NCBI RefSeq assembly: GCF_050874005.1
Contig: NZ_JBNMJV010000034.1
Coordinates: forward strand, 1 to 30,145
Length of the DNA stretch: 30,145 nt
Direction of reading: 5' to 3'
DNA from: Huintestinicola sp050874005
GTDB lineage: Bacteria > Bacillota > Clostridia > Oscillospirales > Ruminococcaceae
Shown: in pieces, positions 1-8,550 of the stretch
Position numbering within the stretch: position 1 is the stretch's first letter
Layout: each line of letters starts with the position of its first letter
Notes under the pieces: model-generated
What the model saw: only the letters and a program-made list of their open reading frames with translations
What the model was told of the DNA's origin: nothing
The model's database searches: none
Program-made: the position numbers and the translations under genes

Positions 1-1
1 T

Positions 2-2059
2 GACGGCATTCAGTTTGCTCTCTTCCTTACCATCTTCGCAGTAATATATCTGAACTTCGTATATACATTTAAGTTTAATAAGCCCGAGGGCTGGAAAATA
101 CCTCTTGACCTCTCCGCAGCTTTCCTCTTTGTTCCAAGCGCATTGTATTCAGGCTGTCAGATGATAAACTCTTTCGGCAATTGGTCATACGAGTGCTATG
201 CCTGCGCCGCAGTTTATATAGCTATGTCTCTGGCGGTTACAGCAATGGCATATCTGGGACACAGAGAGTATACAAGATCACGCTGGGCAGTATTCGCTCA
301 TATTACAGGGCTTGTATTCACAGTCCTCCTCCTTGCCGAGCTTGCGCCGGGCGGAAAATGCTTTATCCTCTTCCTTGCACTTCTTGCGGTACTTTTCACA
401 GCTGCAGGAGATCTCACCTTTCTCAAGGCTCCCGAAAAATGGCTGCCCGTCACAAAGGTGTCGGAGATACTGCTGAACACCATTGCCGCTATAGCTTCCG
501 CAGGTATGCTTATGGTATACAACACCGACTGGGATATTTACTGCATTATCACGGCGGCTGTGTATATCCTCTACACCGCTGTATGGGGAATACGCTTTAA
601 TAACAGCCTGCTTAAAGCGGCAGAATGTGTCATAAGCAGCTTTGCCCTGTTCAATGCTTACTGCCTTATTGACAACAAATTTACAAACGCCCCCCTTTTC
701 ATACTCGTTGCAATGCTCTTTGCCTTGGCGCTGATACATCATTTTGCAAAGCCCATCAGAACCGTATTTTCGGATATCTTCCTGCCTGCCGCAGTAATAA
801 TTGCGGTTCTGTGCCGGACATCGGATGATAACGGCGTTTTCGGACTTCTTGGCTTCGCTCTTCTCCTCATTCTTCTGCTTATCAAATCAGCAGAAAAGGA
901 CAATTCTTTGGCAAAGATATTCGGCATACTTCTTCCCCTCCCTGTGACCGGAATGGTATTTTCCGCAGTCGGGCTGATCGATAATACTTTACCCTGCTGT
1001 TTCGAGTATGCGATAAATTCCGCTGTCCTTGCGTTCATTGCCGCAGGTATTTTGATAACGAAAAAACGCTCGGGCGCAGTATTTTACTCCTTTGCCATAA
1101 CAGTCTCCGTAATGGCGCTTATGGGAACGGGAAGTGCATCTATGGGAATACAGCTTCTTATCCTTGCTGTAACGATTACGCTTACTGTGCTTTTCGGAAA
1201 ATCGGCAAATAATCTGCCCTCACTTCTCACAATGACAGGCTCGGCGCTTGCGGTGGGAAATCTTGCTAATATGGCAGAGTCTTTGGACAGTAATGCCATA
1301 CATATCCTGGCGGCAGTTATGTTTGCGGCGGCTTGTCTTATCGCTTCAAGAATGTTCTTCCCGAAAAAGCTTTTTGAAAAGGAAGAAGGAAGCTTCCGCC
1401 TTGACACCTGCTGTTTAGGCTTGATACTCAGTATCCCGATGCTTGACGGATTAAGCGGCAATGCAAGTGTATTCGCTGTGCTGACCCTCCTTGCCCTGTT
1501 TATCGCAAACCTTGCAAGGAAAGATCATCACGATGACTTAAACAAGGCATTTCTCACCGTAGGCTATGGTCTCTTCACCATTGCCCTTATAAACAGACCT
1601 TTTCTTAACGTAAGCGACCCTCTTTTCTCCTTCAAAATAACTCTCGGACTTATCTGCATATTCGGCTTTGTGTTCTCAAAGATCTGGAAAAAGTATCCGA
1701 AGCTTTCGGAAAACTTCTCCACCGCAGTCTACGGCATTTCTTTTATGTGCCTTATAATAGAGGCTCTTTCCCGTCAGAACCTGTTTAACACCCTTATCGT
1801 TCTTGGCGTATCCCTGGTAATTCTCCTCTATTCCTTTATCAGAAAGAAAAAGCGCTGGTTCGCTGTTTCATCTGTAGCGCTCACGGGACTTACCCTCTAT
1901 ATTTTCAGGGATTTCTTCCGAATGATCGACTGGTGGGTGTATCTGCTGGTGGTGGGACTTCTGCTTATCGCCGTTGCCTCCGCAAATGAATACTTCATCA
2001 AAAAGGGCAGAGAGCTTAAAGAAAAGGCTGGAAGATTTTTCGAGGACTGGAAATGGTAA
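2..2059 (+). CDS. Polytopic membrane protein, 5'-truncated by the window edge
   Basis: The reading frame is open from base 2, so the true start lies to the left; 685 residues are visible. The first in-window start-like codon (TTG at 143) has no ribosome binding site and sits inside an ongoing hydrophobic segment, so it is not the start. The protein is a long series of hydrophobic helices of about 20 residues with short polar loops, roughly 18-20 membrane segments, and ends in a charged cytoplasmic-looking tail (KKGRELKEKAGRFFEDWKW). I see no catalytic motif and do not recognise the family; large DUF2157/DUF2339-type membrane proteins of Firmicutes have a similar look, but I cannot place it there. 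It is followed after 73 bp by a separately promoted two-component operon, so a functional link to that pair is not implied. Confidence 0.8.
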   Translation, partial: DGIQFALFLTIFAVIYLNFVYTFKFNKPEGWKIPLDLSAAFLFVPSALYSGCQMINSFGNWSYECYACAAVYIAMSLAVTAMAYLGHREYTRSRWAVFAHITGLVFTVLLLAELAPGGKCFILFLALLAVLFTAAGDLTFLKAPEKWLPVTKVSEILLNTIAAIASAGMLMVYNTDWDIYCIITAAVYILYTAVWGIRFNNSLLKAAECVISSFALFNAYCLIDNKFTNAPLFILVAMLFALALIHHFAKPIRTVFSDIFLPAAVIIAVLCRTSDDNGVFGLLGFALLLILLLIKSAEKDNSLAKIFGILLPLPVTGMVFSAVGLIDNTLPCCFEYAINSAVLAFIAAGILITKKRSGAVFYSFAITVSVMALMGTGSASMGIQLLILAVTITLTVLFGKSANNLPSLLTMTGSALAVGNLANMAESLDSNAIHILAAVMFAAACLIASRMFFPKKLFEKEEGSFRLDTCCLGLILSIPMLDGLSGNASVFAVLTLLALFIANLARKDHHDDLNKAFLTVGYGLFTIALINRPFLNVSDPLFSFKITLGLICIFGFVFSKIWKKYPKLSENFSTAVYGISFMCLIIEALSRQNLFNTLIVLGVSLVILLYSFIRKKKRWFAVSSVALTGLTLYIFRDFFRMIDWWVYLLVVGLLLIAVASANEYFIKKGRELKEKAGRFFEDWKW

Positions 2060-2060
2060 C

Positions 2061-2089
2061 TTGATTTTCGGGCGGATATGATATATAAT
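2061..2089 (+). promoter_or_regulatory. Sigma-A promoter of the two-component operon
   Basis: TTGATT at 2061-2066 and TATAAT at 2084-2089 are separated by exactly 17 bp, immediately after the stop codon of the upstream gene. The start codon of the kinase follows at 2133 with AAAGGA at 2116-2121. Confidence 0.65.
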
Positions 2090-2132
2090 TAAACTGACAC
2101 GAATAAATTTATCTGAAAGGAATCTGCGTAAA

Positions 2133-3788
2133 ATGAGCGAAGGTATGCTCTGCACCCTTACAGCAATGCTCCTTGCGGCGCTTGCCCTCATATGCACATC
2201 TATGATATGGCTTATGGTAAAGGGCAGCCGCAGCAGGGTGACATTCAGCTTTGTGGGCTGTCAATGCTCCCTGCTGCTGTGGATAATATCACAGCTTATA
2301 ATAATTTTCTCCGAAAGCGAAAGGCAGCTGCTTATCGGCTACGACATCGGCAATCTGGGAATAAGCTTCATTGGCAGCTGCTGGCTGCTGTTTGCGGTGA
2401 GCTATATGGACAGGGAGCTTTCAAAGCCGCTTCTGTACGGCACTTTGGGATTTTCCTCTCTCATCTTCCTCGCCGCTGCCACAAATCCCATTCACAGGCT
2501 TTATTATACCGAATTTGGGGTGGGCGGCATAATTCACGGGCCGCTGTTCTTTATAAGCCAGATATACATATATCTGTCAATGCTCTGCGGCATCGCACTT
2601 ATTTGCAGGCAATGCTTCGAGAACAAGCAGCGTTCAAGAGGTCAGGCGGTACTTCTTACCCTTGCCACAAGCATACCCCTGTGCATAAATCTGCTGACCC
2701 TTGTAAATGTGATAACCCTTGATTTTGCCCTAACTCCCCTGTCTCTGGCGCTGTCGGGTCTCCTCGTCCTGATTGCCACCTATCGCTACGGCTTTCTGAA
2801 TGTAAACGACGTTGCCTTTGAGGACGCATTCAATACCATTGAGGAGGGCGTGATAGTTTTCAGCCGTCGGGGCAGGATAACCTATCTCAGCCGTGCGGCA
2901 AAGCGTATGCTTGATATCTCGGAAAAGACCGACCTTAACTCATTCATAAGCTATATATCGGAGCTTTCGGAAAGAACTCTTACAGAGGATTTTGACTATG
3001 CCGAAATTGAGAAGGACGGACTTCATCTGGGAATAAAGCATTATCATTGCCGTGACGACAAGGGCATTGCCGTTGCTCAGCTTGTGATAGTTTCGGACAT
3101 ATCAAGATACTATCAGCTTATCGAAAAAACCGACGAGCTTGCGGGAGCAAGGCAGAAGCTTGCCATTGAACGTGAACGAAACAGGATAGCCCAGGAGGTA
3201 CACGACACCGCAGGACACACATTTACAATGATAAGCTCCCTCGCAAAGCTTTCAAAGGTGCGGCTGTCAGAAATGCCTGAAACTCCGCAGCTTATGGAGC
3301 TGAATGGCTTTATGGACGAGACCGAATTCCTTGCAAGGGGCGGTCTTACACAGCTTCGCTGCTCCATAAACAATCTTCGTGACGACAGCTTTATGACCAC
3401 CGTGACAGCCGCTGTAAAGACTGTGACCGACGCTGTAAGGGATATTAAGACAGAGCTTTGCATACAGGGAAACGAGGACAGCAGATATGCCTTCTGCGTG
3501 CAGAACATCTACAGCAGCTTTCGGGAACTTATCACAAACAGCGTGAGATACTCGGGGGCAGACAGGATAGACGTTATCGTAAAATTTCTTGACACGTCTC
3601 TGGAGCTTTATGTATTCGACAACGGCAAAGGCTGCAAAGAAATAACCGCACATAACGGACTGAGAGGCATTTCGGAAAGGACAGAAGAACTGGGCGGAAC
3701 TGCTCTGTTCAAATCGGGCGAGGGTATAGGCTTTTCTGCGGTAATAAAAATACCCGTTCCACAGGATCAGGAAGGAGAACAGCTATGA
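2133..3788 (+). CDS. Membrane sensor histidine kinase, NarL/HisKA_3 type
   Basis: This is a 551-residue sensor kinase. Residues 1 to about 225 form seven or so membrane helices resembling the 7TM sensor module of histidine kinases. A PAS-like segment follows (about 230-330, starting FEDAFNTIEEGVIVF). The dimerisation domain carries the phospho-acceptor His357 in RIAQEVHDTAGH, typical of the HisKA_3 family that pairs with NarL/LuxR regulators. The ATPase domain shows the N box (RELITNSVRYSG), the DNGKG motif and the GLRGISER motif near the C terminus. The ATG at 2133 follows AAAGGA by 11 bp. The stop overlaps the start of the response regulator gene by four bases, so the pair is translationally coupled. 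The signal sensed is unknown. Confidence 0.93.
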   Translation: MSEGMLCTLTAMLLAALALICTSMIWLMVKGSRSRVTFSFVGCQCSLLLWIISQLIIIFSESERQLLIGYDIGNLGISFIGSCWLLFAVSYMDRELSKPLLYGTLGFSSLIFLAAATNPIHRLYYTEFGVGGIIHGPLFFISQIYIYLSMLCGIALICRQCFENKQRSRGQAVLLTLATSIPLCINLLTLVNVITLDFALTPLSLALSGLLVLIATYRYGFLNVNDVAFEDAFNTIEEGVIVFSRRGRITYLSRAAKRMLDISEKTDLNSFISYISELSERTLTEDFDYAEIEKDGLHLGIKHYHCRDDKGIAVAQLVIVSDISRYYQLIEKTDELAGARQKLAIERERNRIAQEVHDTAGHTFTMISSLAKLSKVRLSEMPETPQLMELNGFMDETEFLARGGLTQLRCSINNLRDDSFMTTVTAAVKTVTDAVRDIKTELCIQGNEDSRYAFCVQNIYSSFRELITNSVRYSGADRIDVIVKFLDTSLELYVFDNGKGCKEITAHNGLRGISERTEELGGTALFKSGEGIGFSAVIKIPVPQDQEGEQL

Positions 3789-4414
3789 TAAAGGTACTTA
3801 TAGCCGATGATGTTGAGATACTCAGACGTGGACTTGAAGCCGTTTTGTCCCTTGACAGCGAGATAAATGTTGTGGGACAGGCAGGAAACGGAAAGGAAGC
3901 ACTTGAAATGTGCATAAAGCGCTCTCCCGATGTTGTGCTTATGGATATGCGTATGCCGGGATATGACGGCGAATACGGCACCAGACAGATAAAGGCACAT
4001 TTTCCCGACATAAAGGTGCTTGTCCTCACCACCTTTGACGACAGCGAGACGGTGCAGAAAGCCATTGCCTGCGGAGCGGACGGATATATTCTAAAGGAAA
4101 TGGAGAACGAGAAGATAATAAACGCCGTAAAGACTGTTTACGGCGGCATAAATGTATTCGGTGCCAGCGTTTTTTCCTCCATAAAGCAGACTATGCCCGT
4201 TGTGCAGCCTTCATCGGCAGGCTTTGAGCTTTCCGAAAGGGACAGAGAGCTTATGGCGCTCATCTGCGACGGCTGCGACAACAAAGAAATTGCGGCAAAG
4301 CTTTTCCTTGCGGAGGGTACGGTAAGAAACAATATCTCGAAGCTGCTTGAAAAGCTGGGGCTTAAAGACCGTACTCAGCTTGCGGTATTTGCGGTTAAAA
4401 ATAATCTTGTTTAA
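3785..4414 (+). CDS. Response regulator, NarL/LuxR family
   Basis: This 209-residue protein is the partner of the kinase upstream (4-bp ATGA overlap, ribosome site AGGAGA just before the start). The receiver domain (1-120) has the acidic pair Asp8/Asp9, the phosphorylation site Asp54 in VVLMDMRMPG, the conserved Thr near 82 and Lys104 in GYILKE. The C-terminal part (about 148-209) is a LuxR-type helix-turn-helix with the signature ELSERDRELMALICDG, CDNKEIAAKLFLAEGTV. It should act as a DNA-binding transcription regulator after phosphotransfer. Its targets cannot be read from the sequence; the chemoreceptor gene that follows has an unusual repeat at its promoter and is one candidate, by proximity only. 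Confidence 0.95.
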   Translation: MIKVLIADDVEILRRGLEAVLSLDSEINVVGQAGNGKEALEMCIKRSPDVVLMDMRMPGYDGEYGTRQIKAHFPDIKVLVLTTFDDSETVQKAIACGADGYILKEMENEKIINAVKTVYGGINVFGASVFSSIKQTMPVVQPSSAGFELSERDRELMALICDGCDNKEIAAKLFLAEGTVRNNISKLLEKLGLKDRTQLAVFAVKNNLV

Positions 4415-4430
4415 TACTGATTTCTGATAA

Positions 4431-4453
4431 GCCTCCATTATATCAATGGGGGC
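4431..4453 (+). terminator. Possible terminator after the two-component operon
   Basis: GCCTCCATT at 4431-4439 and AATGGGGGC at 4445-4453 form a 9-bp stem with one G-U pair around a 5-base loop, 16 bp after the stop codon. The following T-run is poor (AATTTG), so termination strength is uncertain. Confidence 0.4.
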
Positions 4454-4550
4454 AATTTGCTGCCCGGACTCCACGGAAGTTCAAATCTGACGCCGAATTT
4501 TCGGTACAAGATACGCCCTGCTGTCTGATTTTCCTCCAAGATCCTCTTTA

Positions 4551-4596
4551 TTGTCCACACAGATCCCATCAAATTGTCCACTCAAATTCCATCAAA
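4551..4596 (+). repeat. Tandem 23-bp direct repeat abutting the MCP promoter
   Basis: Two adjacent 23-bp units, 4551-4573 and 4574-4596, agree at 20 of 23 positions. Both begin TTGTCCAC and end CCATCAAA; they differ at unit positions 9, 12 and 15. The second unit ends 4 bp before the -35 hexamer of the chemoreceptor promoter. Period (about two helical turns) and placement suggest a binding site for an activator bound as two units on one DNA face. The binding protein is unknown. Confidence 0.6.
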
Positions 4597-4600
4597 ACTA

Positions 4601-4629
4601 TTGACTTTTTCCCAATACAATGTTAAAAT
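4601..4629 (+). promoter_or_regulatory. Sigma-A promoter of the chemoreceptor gene
   Basis: TTGACT at 4601-4606 and TAAAAT at 4624-4629 are spaced by 17 bp. The start codon follows about 75 bp later. The 289-bp gap 4415-4703 otherwise holds only the possible terminator and the 23-bp repeat. Confidence 0.65.
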
Positions 4630-4703
4630 GTTAATAAGGCATAATATTTCGGCAAAATTCCGGAAATTATCATAAAAATCGTCCAAAAAGGACAGGGGGA
4701 ATA

Positions 4704-6692
4704 GTGTTGAAAAGTATCAAAACGAAAATACTTGCCGCTATGATGGGGATAGGCCTGTTTTCTTCAATTATTATAGGCAAAGCAGGTGCAGAACTGAATT
4801 ATTTTTCGGCAGAGAGCATCCTCGACAAATCTATGGCGGAAACGGCAAAGCTTGCAGCTTCCCGTGTTCAGACAGAAATAGAAAGCTATAAGGCAATTGC
4901 GTCCGAGATCGGCTGTATAAGCAGTCTGACAGATCCCGGCACGGCTGAGTCCGAATGCGCTGAAGTCGCTGCGGAACGAACTGCCAAATACGGACTGGAG
5001 CTCTGCGGCATACTTGATATGACCGGCAAAGATATGGTAAACGGAACAGACTGCTCAGGCGAAGAATTTTTCAAGGTATCATCGGGCGGAAATGAATACT
5101 GCTCTGATTTTATGACTGAAAGCATATTCGGGGTGGAAAATGCTGTTGTGATCTCCGCACCTCTCTGGGAAAACGGCATAAACGGCAGCAAGGTATCGGG
5201 CGTGGTATATATGATACCCCATAACACATTCCTTAACGATATCGTCAGCAACATAAACGTGGGAGAAGGCGGAACGGCATATCTTCTCTCGTCAGACGGA
5301 CTGACCATTGCATTCAACGACCCTGAAGTCGTCGGCAAGGAAAATGCACAGGAAGCAGCAAAAACAGACCCATCTTACCAAAAGCTTGCAGAGGTAGAGG
5401 CAAAAATGTGTGCAGGCGAAACAGGCTCCGACCAGTATGAATACAACGGAAACCTTGAGCTTGTAGCTTATGCGCCTGTTGCAGGAACTCCCGGCTGGAG
5501 CATAGGAGTTAATGTGGTCCGTGACGAATTTATGGACGGGACCTATACCTCCATTGTAATAAGCGTGGTTATTACGGTCGTTACCTGTATAATTGCCGCT
5601 GTTATAGCTCTGATATTTGCAAATAAGCTTGCAAATCCTATCGTTCTCTGCTCCGAACGCATCGTCAAGCTTTCAAAGGGCGACCTTACCAGCGAAGTTC
5701 CTGCTGTGACCTCCCGTGACGAAACCAAGAAGCTTGCTGACGCTACATCTACAGTTGTTTCCCAGCTTAACAGCATTTTCAAGGACATTGAAAGAATTCT
5801 TGAGGAAATTTCCAAAGGCAATCTTGCGGTCAATTCCCGTGAAAATCAGCAGTTCTATGTTGGGGACTACAAACAGCTTATCGAGTATATAGAGCTTATC
5901 AAGAACAGGCTTTCAAACACAATGCATCAGATCAACACCGCCGGAGAGCAGGTCTCTGCAGGCTCAGACCAGGTCTCATCAGGTGCACAGTGTCTCTCTC
6001 AGGGAGCTACAGAGCAGGCGTCCTCTATTGAGGAACTTGCTGCTACAATTGAAGTTATCGCCAATCAGATAAAGGACAATGCTTCTCAGGCAGAAAATGC
6101 AAGCAATAAGACAAATGCCGCAGGAGGAGTTATGCAGGAAGCTATTTCTTGTATGAACGATCTCGTTTCCGCAATGAACGATATCCGTCGATCTTCCGAT
6201 GAAACAAAGAAGATAATAAAGACCATAGAGGATATTGCATTCCAGACAAATATTCTTTCTCTTAACGCCGCAGTTGAGGCAGCAAGAGCAGGTGAGGCAG
6301 GAAAGGGCTTTGCCGTTGTGGCAGATGAGGTAAGAAATCTTGCAGGCAAATCCGCCGAGGCTGCACAGAACACTACTGCACTTATTGAGAGCACCGTTGC
6401 AACTATTCAGAAGGGCACTTCTCTTGTTGACGAGGTCGCTGATAAGATGACTTCCGTAGCCGCTGCAGCAAGTGCTGTTGCGGATATTAACGAACAGATC
6501 TCAGAGGCGTCACGCAATACAGCCGATTCGATCACCCAGATAACGATAGGCGTTGAACAGATATCCCAGGTAGTCCAGTCAAACTCTGCTACAGCCGAGG
6601 AGTCCGCAGCAGCGTCCGAGGAGCTTTCAGGTCAGGCAAATATGCTTAAAGACCTTATTTCTCAGTTTAAATTTAACACAAAGAACAGTTGA
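4704..6692 (+). CDS. Methyl-accepting chemotaxis protein with extracellular dCache-like sensor
   Basis: This is a 662-residue transmembrane chemoreceptor. A first membrane helix (about 8-28) is followed by an extracellular ligand-binding region of about 250 residues whose second half (GGTAYLLSSDGLTIAF, YAPVAGTPGWSIGVNV) is typical of dCache domains. A second helix (about 277-305) leads to a HAMP region and a long coiled coil. The cytoplasmic hairpin tip is the universally conserved stretch IAFQTNILSLNAAVEAARAG followed by GFAVVADEVRNLA, which contacts CheA and CheW. No C-terminal CheR-tethering pentapeptide is seen. No che or flagellar genes are nearby, so it is an orphan receptor here. Two starts are possible: GTG 4704 lies 4 bp and TTG 4707 lies 7 bp after the GGGGG ribosome site at 4695-4699; the TTG has the better spacing. 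Confidence 0.95.
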   Translation: MLKSIKTKILAAMMGIGLFSSIIIGKAGAELNYFSAESILDKSMAETAKLAASRVQTEIESYKAIASEIGCISSLTDPGTAESECAEVAAERTAKYGLELCGILDMTGKDMVNGTDCSGEEFFKVSSGGNEYCSDFMTESIFGVENAVVISAPLWENGINGSKVSGVVYMIPHNTFLNDIVSNINVGEGGTAYLLSSDGLTIAFNDPEVVGKENAQEAAKTDPSYQKLAEVEAKMCAGETGSDQYEYNGNLELVAYAPVAGTPGWSIGVNVVRDEFMDGTYTSIVISVVITVVTCIIAAVIALIFANKLANPIVLCSERIVKLSKGDLTSEVPAVTSRDETKKLADATSTVVSQLNSIFKDIERILEEISKGNLAVNSRENQQFYVGDYKQLIEYIELIKNRLSNTMHQINTAGEQVSAGSDQVSSGAQCLSQGATEQASSIEELAATIEVIANQIKDNASQAENASNKTNAAGGVMQEAISCMNDLVSAMNDIRRSSDETKKIIKTIEDIAFQTNILSLNAAVEAARAGEAGKGFAVVADEVRNLAGKSAEAAQNTTALIESTVATIQKGTSLVDEVADKMTSVAAAASAVADINEQISEASRNTADSITQITIGVEQISQVVQSNSATAEESAAASEELSGQANMLKDLISQFKFNTKNS

Positions 6693-6739
6693 TCTTGCGG
6701 TTATACTTCAAAAACGGATATGCAGTTTTCATATTATAC

Positions 6740-6775
6740 AAAGCAGCGGGGGTGCATTTGCAGCCCCGCTGCTTT
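6740..6775. terminator. Bidirectional terminator between convergent MCP and GH35 genes
   Basis: AAAGCAGCGGGG at 6740-6751 and CCCCGCTGCTTT at 6764-6775 form a perfect 12-bp stem, which may extend inward by TGC/GCA. It lies between the chemoreceptor stop and the convergent glycosidase stop and can serve both. Confidence 0.75.
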
Positions 6776-6819
6776 GCTGCTTGAAAGCTCAAATTCTCTT
6801 TCACTATGAAAAAAGCATA

Positions 6820-8541
6820 CTATACACGGATAAAATCGGCAGCTTTTCCCTCGGTCTCAAAAATGATGATCGTATTCTTTCCCTTTTTGAGCAGAGGCGC
6901 AGGAAGATAAAGCTGCCGCTGAGGTCCAATATCCCAGAAACGTCCCAGATTAAAACCGTTTATAAACACACAGCCCTTTCCGAAGCCGTCAAAGTCAACA
7001 AATGTATCACAAAGCTCATCAGCTTCAAATTCAAATCTGTAAAATGCGGGAACGCCCTCGGAATAACCCTCGTCAAAGCCTATTTTTCCTATCTGCTCCT
7101 CATCGAGAGGAAGCGGAAATATATCAAAACCGAACTGTCTGTGATCATTTACCTTAACGCCTCCCGAAATACCTTTCCGCTGATCTTCCAGACCCGTGCC
7201 GAAATTTTCACGGCCTGTATTTTCGCAGAGCAGACTGATAATCCCGCCCGTGCGCTTTTCGTTTGGCTCAAATTTTTCGTACATATTTTCCGCAAAAGCA
7301 GTATAAACATATTCTCCGTTGTGATAGCACTGAACTCTGTCGGCGGCGTTTTCAAGGCAAAGCTCATTGACCGTCTCGCCGTCCTTGATTTTGGTTCGGT
7401 ATAAGATATATCCGTAGTTCTGTCCGATGTCCTCCATAGTAAGAGGATAAACCGAACGGACCGGCTCGGCAATTTTTTCAAGCACGGAAAACAATCCTGT
7501 CCTTCCTGTGCAGGATATCATTCCGTAGGAGCTCCGCCTGATATCCGTGGTAAGCGGTATAGTTCTTATATCGGCGTATTTTCCGATAACATCTCTGAAC
7601 GCCTTGTATTTTTCGGTGAGCTGTCCATCCTCGGTGAGAGGGGCGTCATAATCGTAGGAAGTCACGTCTCCTGTTTTGCTTCCGCTGTTTCGTCCGTTCA
7701 TAAAGCCGAAGTTTGTGCCGCCCTCGAACATATAGAAATTTACGCTGCCACGTTTTAAAATTTCCTCCAGCTCTTCTGCCGCCTTTTCCGGAGACGTTGT
7801 GTGATGCTCCTCGCCCCAGGCGTCAAACCAGCCGTTCCAGAATTCCATACACATAAGCGGCTTGTCCTCTCCGATGAATTTTTTCATCTGACCAAACTGC
7901 CACTCTGCCGCTGAGCCGAAATTTCCCGTAGGCAGCGCACCGACTGCCATTCCCGATTTAAATATCTCCTCGCTCCAGGGTCCGTCGGAGGTGACAAAGG
8001 GAACCGTTATGCCAAGTTCTCTCATTGTATCACGAAGAAATTCAAGATACGCCGTATCATTTCCGTAATAGCCGTACTCGTTCTCAAGCTGCATTAAAAT
8101 TATATTGCCGCCCCTGTCGATCTGATAAGGAGCAAGCTTCGGGATAAGAACGCTGTAATAATCCTTTACAGCATTTAGATAAGGCTCATAGCTGCACCTG
8201 AGGCGCATATTTTTATCCTTTAACAGCCACGCAGGCAGACCGCCGAATTCCCATTCCGAGCAGATATACGGCGAAGGACGTATTATCATATACAGCCCGA
8301 GATCATTTGCCAGCCTGATAAACCGCTCAATATCCCTCATACCGTCAAAGCGGAATTCTCCCCTGTTTGTCTCGTGAAAATTCCAGGGAATATAGGTCTC
8401 AACGGTGTTGCAGCCCATATTTACAAGCTTTTCAAGCCTGTCCTGCCAGTATTCGGGAACAGTCCTGAAATAGTGAAACGAACCCGAAATTATTTTAAAC
8501 GGCTCACCGTTCAGATAGAATTTGTCTTTGATCTCAAACAT
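6820..8541 (-). CDS. Glycoside hydrolase family 35 beta-galactosidase
   Basis: This 573-residue enzyme releases terminal beta-linked galactose. The N-terminal half is a GH35 TIM barrel with the family hallmarks SGSFHYFR, NTVETYIPWNFHE, IIRPSPYICSEWEFGG and PAWLL. The predicted acid/base is Glu155 in QLENEYG and the nucleophile Glu233 in MEFWNGWFD. The C-terminal region (about 390-573) contains beta-rich domains ending in the family motif GFNLGRFWDIGPQRQLYLPA. There is no signal peptide, so the enzyme is probably cytoplasmic and would act on oligosaccharides after uptake. It starts 9 bp after the GH59 gene and is clearly in the same operon. No transporter gene is present in the window, so uptake must be provided elsewhere. 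Confidence 0.95.
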   Translation of the reverse strand: MFEIKDKFYLNGEPFKIISGSFHYFRTVPEYWQDRLEKLVNMGCNTVETYIPWNFHETNRGEFRFDGMRDIERFIRLANDLGLYMIIRPSPYICSEWEFGGLPAWLLKDKNMRLRCSYEPYLNAVKDYYSVLIPKLAPYQIDRGGNIILMQLENEYGYYGNDTAYLEFLRDTMRELGITVPFVTSDGPWSEEIFKSGMAVGALPTGNFGSAAEWQFGQMKKFIGEDKPLMCMEFWNGWFDAWGEEHHTTSPEKAAEELEEILKRGSVNFYMFEGGTNFGFMNGRNSGSKTGDVTSYDYDAPLTEDGQLTEKYKAFRDVIGKYADIRTIPLTTDIRRSSYGMISCTGRTGLFSVLEKIAEPVRSVYPLTMEDIGQNYGYILYRTKIKDGETVNELCLENAADRVQCYHNGEYVYTAFAENMYEKFEPNEKRTGGIISLLCENTGRENFGTGLEDQRKGISGGVKVNDHRQFGFDIFPLPLDEEQIGKIGFDEGYSEGVPAFYRFEFEADELCDTFVDFDGFGKGCVFINGFNLGRFWDIGPQRQLYLPAPLLKKGKNTIIIFETEGKAADFIRV

Positions 8542-8550
8542 ATCAACACC

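Noticed and set aside
4434..4550. Possible riboswitch or structured leader before the chemoreceptor
   Set aside because: The promoter lies at 4601-4629, so this stretch would not be in the transcript; only a weak terminator stem was seen.
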